DNA of 64,000 nt from Blastopirellula retiformator (GTDB taxonomy: Bacteria; Planctomycetota; Planctomycetia; Pirellulales; Pirellulaceae), in the NCBI RefSeq assembly GCF_007859755.1, contig NZ_SJPF01000002.1:205729-269728 (forward strand), in the 5' to 3' direction. The stretch's first letter is position 1. Every line of letters begins with the position of its first letter. This document shows positions 50,784 through 59,867 of this stretch, in pieces. Under the pieces are notes generated by a model, which was not told the origin of the DNA, searched no databases, and worked only from the letters and a program-made list of their open reading frames with translations. A program made the translations under genes and the position numbers.

Positions 50784-51944
50784 ATGAAACGATCCACGTT
50801 CCCCCTATTGGCCCTGGCGGCGATTCTGCTCGCCAACTCGGCCTGGGCGCAAATGCCGCCGGTGGCGGTTCACGCCGTTTCGGTCGAGCTGCGACAAGTA
50901 CAACCCCATCATCGCTTTACTGGCAGCTTGCGAGCGGTCGCCCGGGGTAGCGTCGCGGCGCTAGAAGATGGCCGCGTGCTGGAAGTGACGGTTCGCGAAG
51001 GCGCCGCCGTCAAAAATGGAGACGTCATCGCGCGGGTCGACTCGCGGCGGCTCGAAGCCCAGCAAGGCGAATTGCAGGCGATGTTGCAAACGGCCCAGGC
51101 GCTTGTTTCGCAGCGACAAGCGGAACTGCGGCAAACCAAACTCGACCTAGAGCGTTCGCACAGCCTGGTCGGCCGCAACGCGATCTCGCAGCAGCAACAT
51201 GAACACAACGAAACGGAAGTCGCCGTCGCCGAAGCGCGCCTGGCGACCGATCAGCGCCGCATCTCTGAGATTGAACGCCAGATCGAATTGATGCAGGTTC
51301 GGCTCGACGACACCACCGTTCGCGCTCCGTACGACGCCCAGGTGATTGATCGTCTGGCTCAACCAGGCGAATGGATCAAAGCGGGCGAACCGTTCGTGAC
51401 GCTCGTCTCGACCGGCGAGATCGAGGCCTGGCTCGAGATACCGGAACGCTACGCCGGCGTCCTCAGCCAATACGCCCAAACGCCGGCGGTAAAAATCGTC
51501 GGCAGCGACAAACATTATGTCGCCAAATCGTCCAAGCGGGTCAACGAAGTCCATCCCCGCACGCGCACGTTTCAGTTCGTCGTGATGCTCGATGACGAAG
51601 AGGGAGAACTTTCTCCCGGCATGTCAGTCGACGCCTGGCTGCCGATTGGTCCGTCGCAAGAGGACCTGACGGTTCCGAAGGACGCGGTCGTTCGCGCTGG
51701 CGGCGCCGTCTACGTTTGTAAAGCGGTCGCTGGAGAGCAAGGAACCACCGCCGTCCGTCAACCGATCCAGGTCAAGTTTGAAACGGGCGATTGGGTCGTC
51801 GTCTCGGCGGTTGGGCTGACGCCCGGCGACAAGGTGATCGTGGAAGGGAACGAACGTTTGCTTCCCAACACGCCGATCGCGGTGACCGAAGTCAAACCGC
51901 CGTCTCTGCAAGCCGACATGAACGCCGGGCGTCGTCCGCGCTAA
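50784..51944 (+). CDS. RND efflux periplasmic adaptor (HlyD/MFP family)
   Basis: 386 residues with a signal peptide (1-22, ending AWA). The order is that of membrane-fusion proteins: a lipoyl/barrel-sandwich half (GRVLEVTVREGAAVKNGDVIARVD), a long coiled-coil hairpin (LQTAQALVSQRQAELRQTKL to IERQIELMQ), the second lipoyl half (DDTTVRAPYDAQVIDRLAQPGEWIKAG), then beta-barrel and membrane-proximal parts. It links the inner-membrane pump of the next gene to an outer-membrane channel that is not encoded here. Start ATG 50784 follows GGAG by 8 nt. Confidence 0.92.
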   Translation: MKRSTFPLLALAAILLANSAWAQMPPVAVHAVSVELRQVQPHHRFTGSLRAVARGSVAALEDGRVLEVTVREGAAVKNGDVIARVDSRRLEAQQGELQAMLQTAQALVSQRQAELRQTKLDLERSHSLVGRNAISQQQHEHNETEVAVAEARLATDQRRISEIERQIELMQVRLDDTTVRAPYDAQVIDRLAQPGEWIKAGEPFVTLVSTGEIEAWLEIPERYAGVLSQYAQTPAVKIVGSDKHYVAKSSKRVNEVHPRTRTFQFVVMLDDEEGELSPGMSVDAWLPIGPSQEDLTVPKDAVVRAGGAVYVCKAVAGEQGTTAVRQPIQVKFETGDWVVVSAVGLTPGDKVIVEGNERLLPNTPIAVTEVKPPSLQADMNAGRRPR

Positions 51945-51995
51945 CGACGCCCCTTTCGCGCCCAACTTCCATCACACTCTCTTAGGCGAAACCTG

Positions 51996-54900
51996 ATGAA
52001 CCTCATCCAGATGTCGGTGAAACAGCCGATCACCGTGGCGGTAGGCGTCATCCTGTCGGTCATGGCAGGCATGATCGCTTTCTCCCGCGTGCCGATTCAG
52101 ATGACGCCGGAAGTCCAGTCGGTCGTCATTTCGGTCAGCACCTTTTGGGAAAACGCCTCGGCGCAGGAGATCGAAAGCGACGTCATCGAAGAGCAGGAAA
52201 AGCGGCTCGGCGATCTGGCGGGGCTCGTTTCGATGACCAGCACCAGCCAGCCTGGCAGCGGTCAGATTCGCTTGGAGTTTCAGACCGGCGCCAACATCGA
52301 CGAAGCGATGTCGGAAGTCGATCAGAAGCTGTCGGAAGTGCCCGGCTATCCGGTCGGCGTCGATCAGCCGCAGATCGAAGATTTTGACCCCGAGTCGGTT
52401 GACTACATTTCGTGGATTGGGCTGGCGTCGACCGATCCCAACTTCGACGCCACAACGCTGTACGACTTTATGGAACGTCGACTCCGTCCACGGTTCGAGC
52501 GGATCAAAGGGGTCTCGCAAGTCGGCATTCGCGGCGCTCGCGAGATGGAAGTCCAGGTGCGGGTCAATCCGACCGCCCTCGCCCAACGCGGCATTACCTA
52601 CAGCGAACTGGTAAACGCCCTGCAGTCGAACAACGGCAATTTCTCCGGCGGCAAACTGCCCGACGGAAAGAGCGACATTCGCGTTCGCATGGTTGGGCGA
52701 TTTCGCGATCCCGATTGGGTCGAGAGCCTCGTGCTGCGGCGCGAAGCGAGCGGCCCGATCTATCTGCGCGACGTCGCCGAAGTGGTCGAAACGCATAAGG
52801 AGATGACCGAGTGGGTGCGAGCCCGCGGTCAGCGGATGCCGTTCTTTAACTTCATGCTCGAGAGCGGCGGCAACCTGCTCGAAACGATGGGCGCCATCAA
52901 TGACGAAGTGGCGCGGCTGAATGCGCCCGGCGGGGTGCTGGAGCAGGAAGCGAAAGAACTTGGCGTCAACGGTACGTTTGAACTCGTGCCGACCTACGAC
53001 GCGTCGACCTACGTGGTTGACGCGATCGACCTGGTGCAAAGCAACGTTCTGGTCGGCGGTTTGCTGGCGGTCTTTACGCTGTTGTTGTTCCTACGCTCGC
53101 TGCGGACGATTGGCGTGATCGCGATTGCGATTCCAATCTCGACCGTCGTGGCGTTCGTGGTAATGGTGATGCTAGGCCGCACGATGAACATCATCTCGCT
53201 GGCCGGCATGGCGTTCGCCGTCGGCATGGTGGTCGACAACGCGATCGTGGTGATTGAAAACATCTTCCGCCACCTGGAAATGGGAAAACCGCCGCGTCAG
53301 GCGGCAATCGAAGGGACGCAAGAAGTGGCGTTGGCCGTGTTGGCGTCGACGCTGACGACGATCGTCGTCTTCTTTCCGATCCTGTTGATTCAAGAGCAAG
53401 CGGGGCAGCTCTTCCGCGATATTGCGGTCGCGATTATGGCGGCGGTCGGCGTCAGCTATATCGTCTCGATCACGGTCATTCCCGCGGCGGCTGGTAAGTG
53501 GCTAAAGAGTAAACCGAAGAAGGAGACGGCCGAGCCGGCGATTCAGGAGCGTTCCGACACCTCGAAGAAGGCGGCCGGCGGACGCATGAAGTCGATGTTG
53601 CAGGCGGCGACCAACCTGCCGGCGATCGTCGGCGGCATCGTCTACAGTTTGACGGGCAACTGGTTCTCGCGATTGGCGGTGATTGGCGTATTCGCGTCGG
53701 TGACGCTGGTCGGCACCTGGCTGTTGATTCCGCCGCTCGACTATCTGCCGCTGGGGAATCGCAACATTGTCTTCGGCCTGTTGATTCCTCCGCCCGGTTA
53801 CAACGTCGATCAGCTTTCGGAGCTGGGCGAGCGAATGGAGGAAGTGATTCAGCCCGCTTGGGAAGCGGCCGGCGACAAGTTTGGCGCCGAGGCGGTCGCG
53901 CGCGGCGGCGAATGGGATGGCCAAGATAACCGCGTCCCTTATCCGGTTTACGGCTCGGACGAAACGGTGACTCCGCCGCCGCTGGATCATTACTTCCTGG
54001 TGGCGTGGGATGGCCGCGTCTTTCAGGCCGGCATCTCGCAAGATAAGAAACGCGTCGTCGACGCGTTGCCGTTGATGAACGCGGCCGCCGCGGGAGCGAA
54101 CGCGCCTGACGTGATCAACTTCGCCTTCCAAATGCCGCTCTTTCGCGTGGGTGGTACGACTGGTTCAGCGATCAAGATCGACTTGGTCGGCGACGACTTG
54201 GATAAGGTTTCGGCTTCGGCCGGCGCCTTGTTTGGCGCCTTGGCGCAGCAATACGGGCCGATGTCGGTGACGCCGGAACCGGCCAACTTTTCGCTGCCGA
54301 CGCCTGAGCTGCGGGTGACGCCGAACAACGAACGCCTGCAGGATGTCGGCATGGAACAGAGCGATCTGGGCCTGGCGGTCGCCGCCAATGGCGACGGCAT
54401 CATGATCCCCCGCGCGTTTGACGTTGGAGGCGAATTGAAGGACATCAAAGTGGTGACGCAAGACGCCCTGCTCGGCGATCCGATCTACGCAATGCACAAC
54501 TCGCCGATCGCCACGCCGGAGGGACGCGTCGTCGACATGCAAAGTTTGGCGCATGTCGAGCGCGTCGAAGCGGCGGACCAGATCAAGCACTCCGACCGTC
54601 AGCGGGCGGTCACGCTGCAGTTCACGCCGCCCACCGGCGTGCCGCTGCAAAACGCGATCGAGCAAGTCGACGCCACCGTCGCCGAGATGCGCGATTCGGG
54701 CGCAATCCCGCAAAGCGTCGCCGTCAACATGGCAGGCTCGGCCGGCCAGCTGGCGCAGATTCGGACCGCCCTGATGGGTGACGGCACGCTGCTGGGCACG
54801 ATCAGCAGCTCGCTCTTCCTGGCGCTGTTGATCGTCTACCTGCTGATGTGCGTGTTGTTCCAAAGTTGGGCCTACCCGATCGTGATCATGGTCAGCGTGC

Positions 54901-55379
54901 CGCTGGCGCTGTTGGGCGGCTTTGCCGGCCTGGCGCTAGTGCACCAGTGGAGCGTGATGGATCGCTACATGCCGATCCAGAACATGGACGTGCTGACGAT
55001 CCTCGGCTTCGTCATCTTGGCGGGCGTCGTGGTGAACAACGCGATCCTGATCGTTTACCAGACGATTAACATCTTGAAAGGCCGTTCGGAAGAAGGGGAA
55101 GACACGTCGCACTACACGCCGCGGGAAGCGATCTCGAAGAGCGTCGAAAGCCGCGTCCGTCCGATCTTGATGAGCACGCTCACCTCGGTCGGCGGCATGC
55201 TGCCGCTGGTGCTGATGCCTGGTTCCGGCAGCGAGCTGTATCGCGGCCTCGGCGCCGTGGTGGTCGGCGGTCTGGTCGTCTCGACCATCTTCACGATGAT
55301 CCTGGTGCCGGTCCTCTTGAGCGCACTGTTTGAGCTGTGGCCGCCGAAGAAGGAAGAAGACGAGGCGCTGGCGGTTTAA
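51996..55379 (+). CDS. RND efflux pump inner-membrane permease (HAE-like)
   Basis: 1127 residues, slightly longer than the usual 1030-1050. AcrB-like landmarks: an N-terminal span (ITVAVGVILSVMAGMIAF), a porter domain, a first bundle of spans with GMAFAVGMVVDNAIVVIENI, and a second half ending in VILAGVVVNNAILIVYQTIN and STLTSVGGMLPLVLMPG. The additional length is a charged cytoplasmic-type linker between the halves (KSKPKKETAEPAIQERSDTSK and following). It exports small toxic molecules using proton flux. It is 51 bp downstream of the adaptor gene, and both are probably repressed by the TetR protein. Confidence 0.93.
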   Translation: MNLIQMSVKQPITVAVGVILSVMAGMIAFSRVPIQMTPEVQSVVISVSTFWENASAQEIESDVIEEQEKRLGDLAGLVSMTSTSQPGSGQIRLEFQTGANIDEAMSEVDQKLSEVPGYPVGVDQPQIEDFDPESVDYISWIGLASTDPNFDATTLYDFMERRLRPRFERIKGVSQVGIRGAREMEVQVRVNPTALAQRGITYSELVNALQSNNGNFSGGKLPDGKSDIRVRMVGRFRDPDWVESLVLRREASGPIYLRDVAEVVETHKEMTEWVRARGQRMPFFNFMLESGGNLLETMGAINDEVARLNAPGGVLEQEAKELGVNGTFELVPTYDASTYVVDAIDLVQSNVLVGGLLAVFTLLLFLRSLRTIGVIAIAIPISTVVAFVVMVMLGRTMNIISLAGMAFAVGMVVDNAIVVIENIFRHLEMGKPPRQAAIEGTQEVALAVLASTLTTIVVFFPILLIQEQAGQLFRDIAVAIMAAVGVSYIVSITVIPAAAGKWLKSKPKKETAEPAIQERSDTSKKAAGGRMKSMLQAATNLPAIVGGIVYSLTGNWFSRLAVIGVFASVTLVGTWLLIPPLDYLPLGNRNIVFGLLIPPPGYNVDQLSELGERMEEVIQPAWEAAGDKFGAEAVARGGEWDGQDNRVPYPVYGSDETVTPPPLDHYFLVAWDGRVFQAGISQDKKRVVDALPLMNAAAAGANAPDVINFAFQMPLFRVGGTTGSAIKIDLVGDDLDKVSASAGALFGALAQQYGPMSVTPEPANFSLPTPELRVTPNNERLQDVGMEQSDLGLAVAANGDGIMIPRAFDVGGELKDIKVVTQDALLGDPIYAMHNSPIATPEGRVVDMQSLAHVERVEAADQIKHSDRQRAVTLQFTPPTGVPLQNAIEQVDATVAEMRDSGAIPQSVAVNMAGSAGQLAQIRTALMGDGTLLGTISSSLFLALLIVYLLMCVLFQSWAYPIVIMVSVPLALLGGFAGLALVHQWSVMDRYMPIQNMDVLTILGFVILAGVVVNNAILIVYQTINILKGRSEEGEDTSHYTPREAISKSVESRVRPILMSTLTSVGGMLPLVLMPGSGSELYRGLGAVVVGGLVVSTIFTMILVPVLLSALFELWPPKKEEDEALAV

Positions 55380-55404
55380 GTCAGTCCTTACGGCGTCTGC
55401 GACG

Positions 55405-55452
55405 GAAGAGCATGTCTTTGTCCTGGCAAAACGCATTGAAGACATGCTCTTC
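55405..55452. terminator. Hairpin after the RND permease gene
   Basis: GAAGAGCATGTCTT (55405-55418) and AAGACATGCTCTTC (55439-55452) form a perfect 14-bp stem around a 20-nt loop, between convergent genes. There is no long T-run. A third AAGAGCATG follows at 55468. Confidence 0.55.
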
Positions 55453-55517
55453 TGGCGAAGACGCGATAAGAGCATGACACCAAGCTGCTTGAGCATGGCG
55501 TCAAGTGATTGTCCGCG

Positions 55518-56549
55518 TCAGGGCGGGGTGGCGGTCGCTTTGAGCGACGCCCCACCGCCGAAGTCGTCGGCCAGGGTGATCTTGCCTTGGTCGACGACGA
55601 CACCTTCGGCCGGATCTTCTTTCAGCAGCACGGCGCCATCCAGGTCGGCGTAGTCCAACAGCGGCGCCAGGTGGGCCGCGGCGCTGATGCCGATCGAGCT
55701 TTCGATCATGCAGCCGACCATCGTGCGCATTTCCAAACGCCGCGCCAATCGCAGCATTCGCAATCCCGGCGTCAGGCCGCCGCACTTGCAAAGCTTGACG
55801 TTGACGCCATGGAAGAAGCCTTCGCACTGGGCGACGTCTTCTTCGACCTGGCAGTTTTCGTCGGCCACCAGCGGCAGGGCCGAATGCTGGAACACGTCGC
55901 GGCGATCTTCGGCCGAGGCGGCGTTGGGGAGCGGCTGTTCGATGAACTCCACCCCCAGCTCGGCCAGTTCGTGCGAGTAGGCGATCGTTTGCTTGACGCT
56001 CCAGCCGCAGTTGGCGTCGACGCGAAAAGTCGCGTTGGTTTGCTCGCGCAGAGCGCGGACGATCGCCATGTCATCCTTGGCGCCCAGCTTGATCTTGTAG
56101 ACGCTCCAGCCGGGGCGTTCGTTCAGCTTGGCGACCATGGTTTCGATCGTGTCGATGCCTATCGTGTAGCTGGAGTCGGGAGTGTCCTTCCACTCCAACC
56201 CCCAATTCTTGTATAGGGGCAGATTCGCTTTGCGGGCCGCCAAATCATGCGCGGCCATGTCGATCGCGCTGAGCGCGAACATGTTTTGCAGGCGGCTCTT
56301 GGCGAGCGGCCAGGCCTCTTCCGGCGAGTTGGCGGCATACACGTCCAGCAAGTCGTCGGCGCCAAGCAGCGCCGCGGTCATCGACTCGATCGTATGACCG
56401 TAGAAGCTGTTCTCGGTCACCTCGCCGAAGCCGGAAATGCCGTCATCTTCCAGCTCAACTACCAGGCTGTTCTGGAAACGAATCGAGCCGCGGGCAATCG
56501 TGAATTCGTGCTGCAGCGGCAACTGCAAGCGGTGAAGGGTCATCTTCAT
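55518..56549 (-). CDS. dgcA: Enolase-superfamily N-acetylglutamate racemase / dipeptide-epimerase-like enzyme (DgcA-like)
   Basis: 343 residues. The muconate-lactonizing-type enolase fold has VYKIKLGAKDD (the KxK general base), metal ligands in FRVDANCGW, EFIEQPLP and VADENC, and the second-side lysine in NVKLCKCGG. This pattern is usually annotated dipeptide epimerase. Its 4-bp overlap with a DUF1611 gene (56546-56549) matches the DgcN-DgcA route, in which N-acetyl-D-glutamate is converted to the L form. I prefer that role from context; Ala-Glu epimerase remains possible. Confidence 0.78.
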   Translation of the reverse strand: MKMTLHRLQLPLQHEFTIARGSIRFQNSLVVELEDDGISGFGEVTENSFYGHTIESMTAALLGADDLLDVYAANSPEEAWPLAKSRLQNMFALSAIDMAAHDLAARKANLPLYKNWGLEWKDTPDSSYTIGIDTIETMVAKLNERPGWSVYKIKLGAKDDMAIVRALREQTNATFRVDANCGWSVKQTIAYSHELAELGVEFIEQPLPNAASAEDRRDVFQHSALPLVADENCQVEEDVAQCEGFFHGVNVKLCKCGGLTPGLRMLRLARRLEMRTMVGCMIESSIGISAAAHLAPLLDYADLDGAVLLKEDPAEGVVVDQGKITLADDFGGGASLKATATPP

Positions 56550-57643
56550 TGGGCCAGCATCTCTTCTTGCAGCTGGATCGCCGCATCAACCAGTTCGTCA
56601 GCGCCGGTGCGATAGACGTCGCAGACCGGCAGTTGGAATTCTTCCCGAGCTCGGGCCAGTTCGGCCATCGCTTCCTCTTCGCTCAGCGAGCGGGTATTGA
56701 CCGCCACGCCAATGAACTTGCACGGATGACGCAGGTTGGCCATCACCTGGTAAGCGTTGAGCAGTTCCTGATGCGGGCGAAGCGGGATGTTGTTCAGCCC
56801 TTTGACCTGCTCGCGACCCGCTTCGTAGCAGTAGATCAACCCGTCAGGCGCCGCGCCATGCAACAACCCAGCCGTCACCGCCGAGTAAGCGGGATGCGAG
56901 ATGCTCCCCTGCCCTTCGATCAGCAGGAAGTCGTTCTCTTCGTGCTGACGGACGAAGCGTTCGATCGTGCCGTTCACAAAGTCGGCGACAACGCAGTCGA
57001 TCGGCACGCCGATGCCGGAGATCATGATGCCGGTTTGCCCGGTCGCGATGAAGGCGGTGTTCTGTCCGCGGCTGCGCAGACCAGCGTCGACTTCGAGCGA
57101 CGCGACCATCTTCCCCAAGCTGCAGTCTTGGCCGACCGCATGAATGCGAACGCAACCTTGGCGGAACGGTTGTCCGGTAGAGATCTGTCGATAGCGATTA
57201 CGGCGCACGTCGATTAAACGAGACCCGCTTTCTTCGGCCGCTTGAGCCAACTCGGGATCGTCGATCAAGAAGTCGTGCAGACCCGAGACGATGTCCAGAT
57301 TGCGGCGAATCGCTTCGAGCAAAATCGGCCGCCAGCTGGGCGGCAGATTTCCCCCTGGAGGAGCAATGCCGATGTAGACGGCGTCTGCGTCGGGCGCCTG
57401 CGTCAGGTCGGCGACCAGTGGCACGTCGCCGCCGGTCTTGAAGGTCTCTTGGGCGGTTTTGGTCGTGGCGCTCGTTTCCAGCACCGCGGCGATATCGCTG
57501 GTGCGGTAACGCAACATGCTGATCGCGGTCTTGGCCAGGAAGGGGGACGAGAAGCCATCGGTCAGCAGCACGATCCGATGGTGATCTTGCAGACGGTGCA
57601 CGGCCGATTCGCCGGCAGCTTCAGTAATTGCGGCGGTATTCAT
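56546..57643 (-). CDS. dgcN: DUF1611 protein, DgcN-like D-glutamate N-acetyltransferase
   Basis: 365 residues, P-loop-like cytoplasmic protein of the DUF1611 family: RIVLLTDGFSSPFLAKTAISMLRY at the start, RIHAVGQDCSLGKMVASLEVD (a modified phosphate-binding loop), FIATGQTGIMISGIGVPID and LLIEGQGSISHPAY. Characterised DgcN proteins acetylate D-glutamate. The overlapping enolase-type gene would then racemise the product. The pair is divergent from a XylR-like regulator 157 bp away. The source of D-glutamate is probably peptidoglycan or environmental D-amino acids (inference). Confidence 0.78.
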   Translation of the reverse strand: MNTAAITEAAGESAVHRLQDHHRIVLLTDGFSSPFLAKTAISMLRYRTSDIAAVLETSATTKTAQETFKTGGDVPLVADLTQAPDADAVYIGIAPPGGNLPPSWRPILLEAIRRNLDIVSGLHDFLIDDPELAQAAEESGSRLIDVRRNRYRQISTGQPFRQGCVRIHAVGQDCSLGKMVASLEVDAGLRSRGQNTAFIATGQTGIMISGIGVPIDCVVADFVNGTIERFVRQHEENDFLLIEGQGSISHPAYSAVTAGLLHGAAPDGLIYCYEAGREQVKGLNNIPLRPHQELLNAYQVMANLRHPCKFIGVAVNTRSLSEEEAMAELARAREEFQLPVCDVYRTGADELVDAAIQLQEEMLAQ

Positions 57644-57720
57644 ATCCAGCGCTCAAAGACCAAGGTGTTGATGATGAAGTGTCGATAAATGATCGTATCT
57701 CGAGCTGCTTCCAATTAAAA

Positions 57721-57755
57721 TGCGCAGTCGCGCACAAACATATCAAAATTGCGCA
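57721..57755. promoter_or_regulatory. Repeated (C/T)GCGCA sites in the dgcN/regulator gap
   Basis: TGCGCA occurs at 57721 and 57750 and CGCGCA at 57729. The last two are 21 bp apart, the same period as the repeat next to the regulator at 4650-5849. This is a candidate operator for the XylR-like protein starting at 57801. Confidence 0.4.
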
Positions 57756-57800
57756 GGCCGTCAGAATCGGCCGTTGGCGCTTGGCTTGTTAGGGTGAGTT

Positions 57801-58946
57801 GTGGTGCAGGAAAACTATCGCCGCGTGGCGGTTTTGATCGAGACGGACGACAGTTGGGGCCGAAGCGTCGTCGAGGCGATCGGCCAATTTGCCCGGCAAG
57901 AGCATTGGCGACTGTTGATCGCTCCCCGCGATTCGCAAAACCGGCTGCGGCTACCGCGGAAGTGGGAAGGCGACGGCGTGATCGTCCACCTGCGCACCCG
58001 GGCCTTGGCGACCCACCTGAAGCGGTTCGGGCTGCCGACGGTCGACGTCTCCCAGATGCTGCCAGGCGAAGCGTGGTGCGGCCGCGTGGCGACTGATGAC
58101 GAACGGCGAGCTCAGCTGGCGATCGCGCATCTTCGCCAGCTGGGGCTGAAGCACTTCGCCTGTTATGCGCCGCCGCTGGGACGCTACAACGACCAGCGGT
58201 TCGAGATCTTTGCACGGCAGTTGAAAGAGGCTGGCTACGCCTGTTCGATCTTCGATTCGAAGGAAGTTCGCCAAGGTTGGGCGGTCGATCATCAGCATGT
58301 GATGCAGTGGCTGAGCAAGTTGCCAAGGCCGCTGGGGGTCTTCGCCGCCGATCCTTACCCGGCGCGGCAACTGGCCGAGATCTGCGATCTCGGCGGCATT
58401 CGCGTGCCGGACGAAGTCGCGATCCTGGCCGGCGACGATGACGACCTGCTTTGCAACCTGGCCTGGCCGCGGCTGTCGGCGATTCAACTTGGATGCCATG
58501 CCCTTGGTACCGAAGGAGCGAAGCTGCTGAAGAAACTGATCAATGGAGGCGCCATTCCCGCCAAGCCAAAGTTGATCGCACCCATTCAAGTTCGCCAACG
58601 CCACTCGACCGACATGCTGGCGATCGCCGACGCCGAACTGCTGGCGATCTTGCGGTACATCCGCGAACATGCCGATCAAGGCCTGCAGGTGAAACGATTG
58701 GTTCGCGAGTTCCCGGTCTCGCGGCGTTCGCTGGAACAACGCTTTCGCGAGCAACTCGGCCGTTCGCCCGCCGAAGAGATCCGCCGCGTCCGGCTCGAGC
58801 GGGCCAAGACGCTGTTATTGGAGTCTTCGCTGTCGATCGCCGAGGTCGCCCGGCAGTGCGGCTTCGCTTCGAGCGCCCACTTCTCGACGGCGTTTCAAAA
58901 ACAGCATGCCGCCACGCCGACCGCCTGGCGGGGCGAGCATGGCTAG
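57801..58946 (+). CDS. XylR-like transcriptional regulator, candidate D-glutamate-module regulator
   Basis: 381 residues from GTG 57801 (a second GTG follows at 57804), preceded by AGGGTGAG. The LacI/PBP-like sensor (VAVLIETDDSWGRSVVEAIGQFARQEHW, DEVAILAGDDDDLLCNLAWPRLSAIQ) is joined to AraC-type HTHs (VKRLVREFPVSRRSLEQRFRE and IAEVARQCGFASSAHFSTAFQK). Divergent from dgcN-dgcA, so likely their regulator; the ligand is not known. A 12-bp perfect hairpin follows the stop. Confidence 0.88.
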   Translation: MVQENYRRVAVLIETDDSWGRSVVEAIGQFARQEHWRLLIAPRDSQNRLRLPRKWEGDGVIVHLRTRALATHLKRFGLPTVDVSQMLPGEAWCGRVATDDERRAQLAIAHLRQLGLKHFACYAPPLGRYNDQRFEIFARQLKEAGYACSIFDSKEVRQGWAVDHQHVMQWLSKLPRPLGVFAADPYPARQLAEICDLGGIRVPDEVAILAGDDDDLLCNLAWPRLSAIQLGCHALGTEGAKLLKKLINGGAIPAKPKLIAPIQVRQRHSTDMLAIADAELLAILRYIREHADQGLQVKRLVREFPVSRRSLEQRFREQLGRSPAEEIRRVRLERAKTLLLESSLSIAEVARQCGFASSAHFSTAFQKQHAATPTAWRGEHG

Positions 58947-58958
58947 AGCGCGCAAGCG

Positions 58959-58990
58959 AACGCACCTTGCCGCGGTGGGCAAGGTGCGTT
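58959..58990. terminator. Bidirectional hairpin between convergent genes
   Basis: AACGCACCTTGC (58959-58970) and GCAAGGTGCGTT (58979-58990) form a perfect 12-bp stem with an 8-nt loop, 13 bp after the regulator stop and 35 bp before the stop of the convergent gene. Only a short T-run is present. Confidence 0.65.
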
Positions 58991-59024
58991 GCTGTTTGGG
59001 GAGTGGCGAAGTCTTCCGTTCGCA

Positions 59025-59738
59025 TTAGGCTCGGACGAACTGCAGTTTGGCGGCGTTGTTGTCGGCCAGTTGGAAGCTGAAGGCGTTGGCGCCGCTGGTT
59101 TGCAGCGAACCGGCCAGCTTCTGGTTGTCGGTCGAGCGGATCAGGGTCAGCGAGCCGCTGTTGATTTCGTAAGTCCCTTGGAAGCTGCTCGTCGAACCGC
59201 TCTTGTTGATCGCCGACCAGCTGAAGCTGCCGTTGGCGTTCAGGTCGAGCTGAATCTTGGCGCCGTTGGCCAGGTTGGCCGACCAGCGACCGACGTGTTC
59301 CGGCAGGTCATTGGTGGCGACCGGCGTGGTCACTACCGGCTGAGAAGCTTCCGGTTGGGCGGCCGGCGGAGCGAATCCGCCCAAGGCTTCCAGGGCCGAA
59401 GTTTCGGCATTCACGGGAGCCTGCTGCTGCGGCTGGGCGGCCGGAGCTTGCTGCTGAACTTGCGGCTGCTGGGCCGGTTGTTGCTGTTGCGGAAACGGCT
59501 GCGGGGCCGGGTTCGGCGGGGTGCTCACAAAGCGGGGTTGGTGGTGGTAGATCGGCTGACGATAGCTCGAGTAGTTCTTCTTTTGATAGTGGTTGAAGTG
59601 GCTCGGGGTGTAGTTCGACTTGAAGCCGTATCCGCCCCCTTTGCTGTGGCAGCCGCCGGCTTCGGTTTGCGTCGAGAAGGCGACGACGATGGTGGCGACA
59701 GCGATCAGGGTCAGGATGTTTTTGGTGGTCGTGGTCAT
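59025..59738 (-). CDS. Secreted protein with low-complexity middle and lipocalin-like tail
   Basis: 237 residues, not recognised as an enzyme. A signal peptide ends near QTEA (residues 1-27). A Gly/Tyr/His-rich segment follows (GGCHSKGGGYGFKSNY), then a long Gln/Pro/Ala stretch (about residues 75-115). The C-terminal ~90 residues (LPEHVGRWSANLANGAKIQLDLNANGSFSW, GTYEINSGSLTLIRS) form a beta-rich domain of the sort seen in small lipocalin-like or DUF planctomycete proteins. Probably cell-surface or periplasmic. It shares an upstream element with the protease gene at 60105-61292, suggesting joint control. Confidence 0.7.
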   Translation of the reverse strand: MTTTTKNILTLIAVATIVVAFSTQTEAGGCHSKGGGYGFKSNYTPSHFNHYQKKNYSSYRQPIYHHQPRFVSTPPNPAPQPFPQQQQPAQQPQVQQQAPAAQPQQQAPVNAETSALEALGGFAPPAAQPEASQPVVTTPVATNDLPEHVGRWSANLANGAKIQLDLNANGSFSWSAINKSGSTSSFQGTYEINSGSLTLIRSTDNQKLAGSLQTSGANAFSFQLADNNAAKLQFVRA

Positions 59739-59801
59739 GATTCAGCTCCGTGAGGGTAGGTTGTGTTTTGTGTTGGTGGGAAGCGTTGACTGCCTCTCTA
59801 C

Positions 59802-59834
59802 CTAGGCTGAGCGAGAACCTGACCCGTTTGTTAC
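59802..59834 (-). promoter_or_regulatory. Upstream element shared with the protease gene (copy 1)
   Basis: On the minus strand GTAACA is followed after exactly 21 nt by GCCTAG, with a similar interior ending in a GGTTC(C)TCGCT(C/G)A block. The same arrangement occurs at 61339-61371 before the protease gene. GTAAC is typical of ECF-sigma -35 elements, and GCTCAG 17 nt later could serve as the -10. It lies 64 bp upstream of the start codon. Confidence 0.5.
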
Positions 59835-59867
59835 AGACCAATCTCAGAAAACTTGGAAGAGCTCGTT

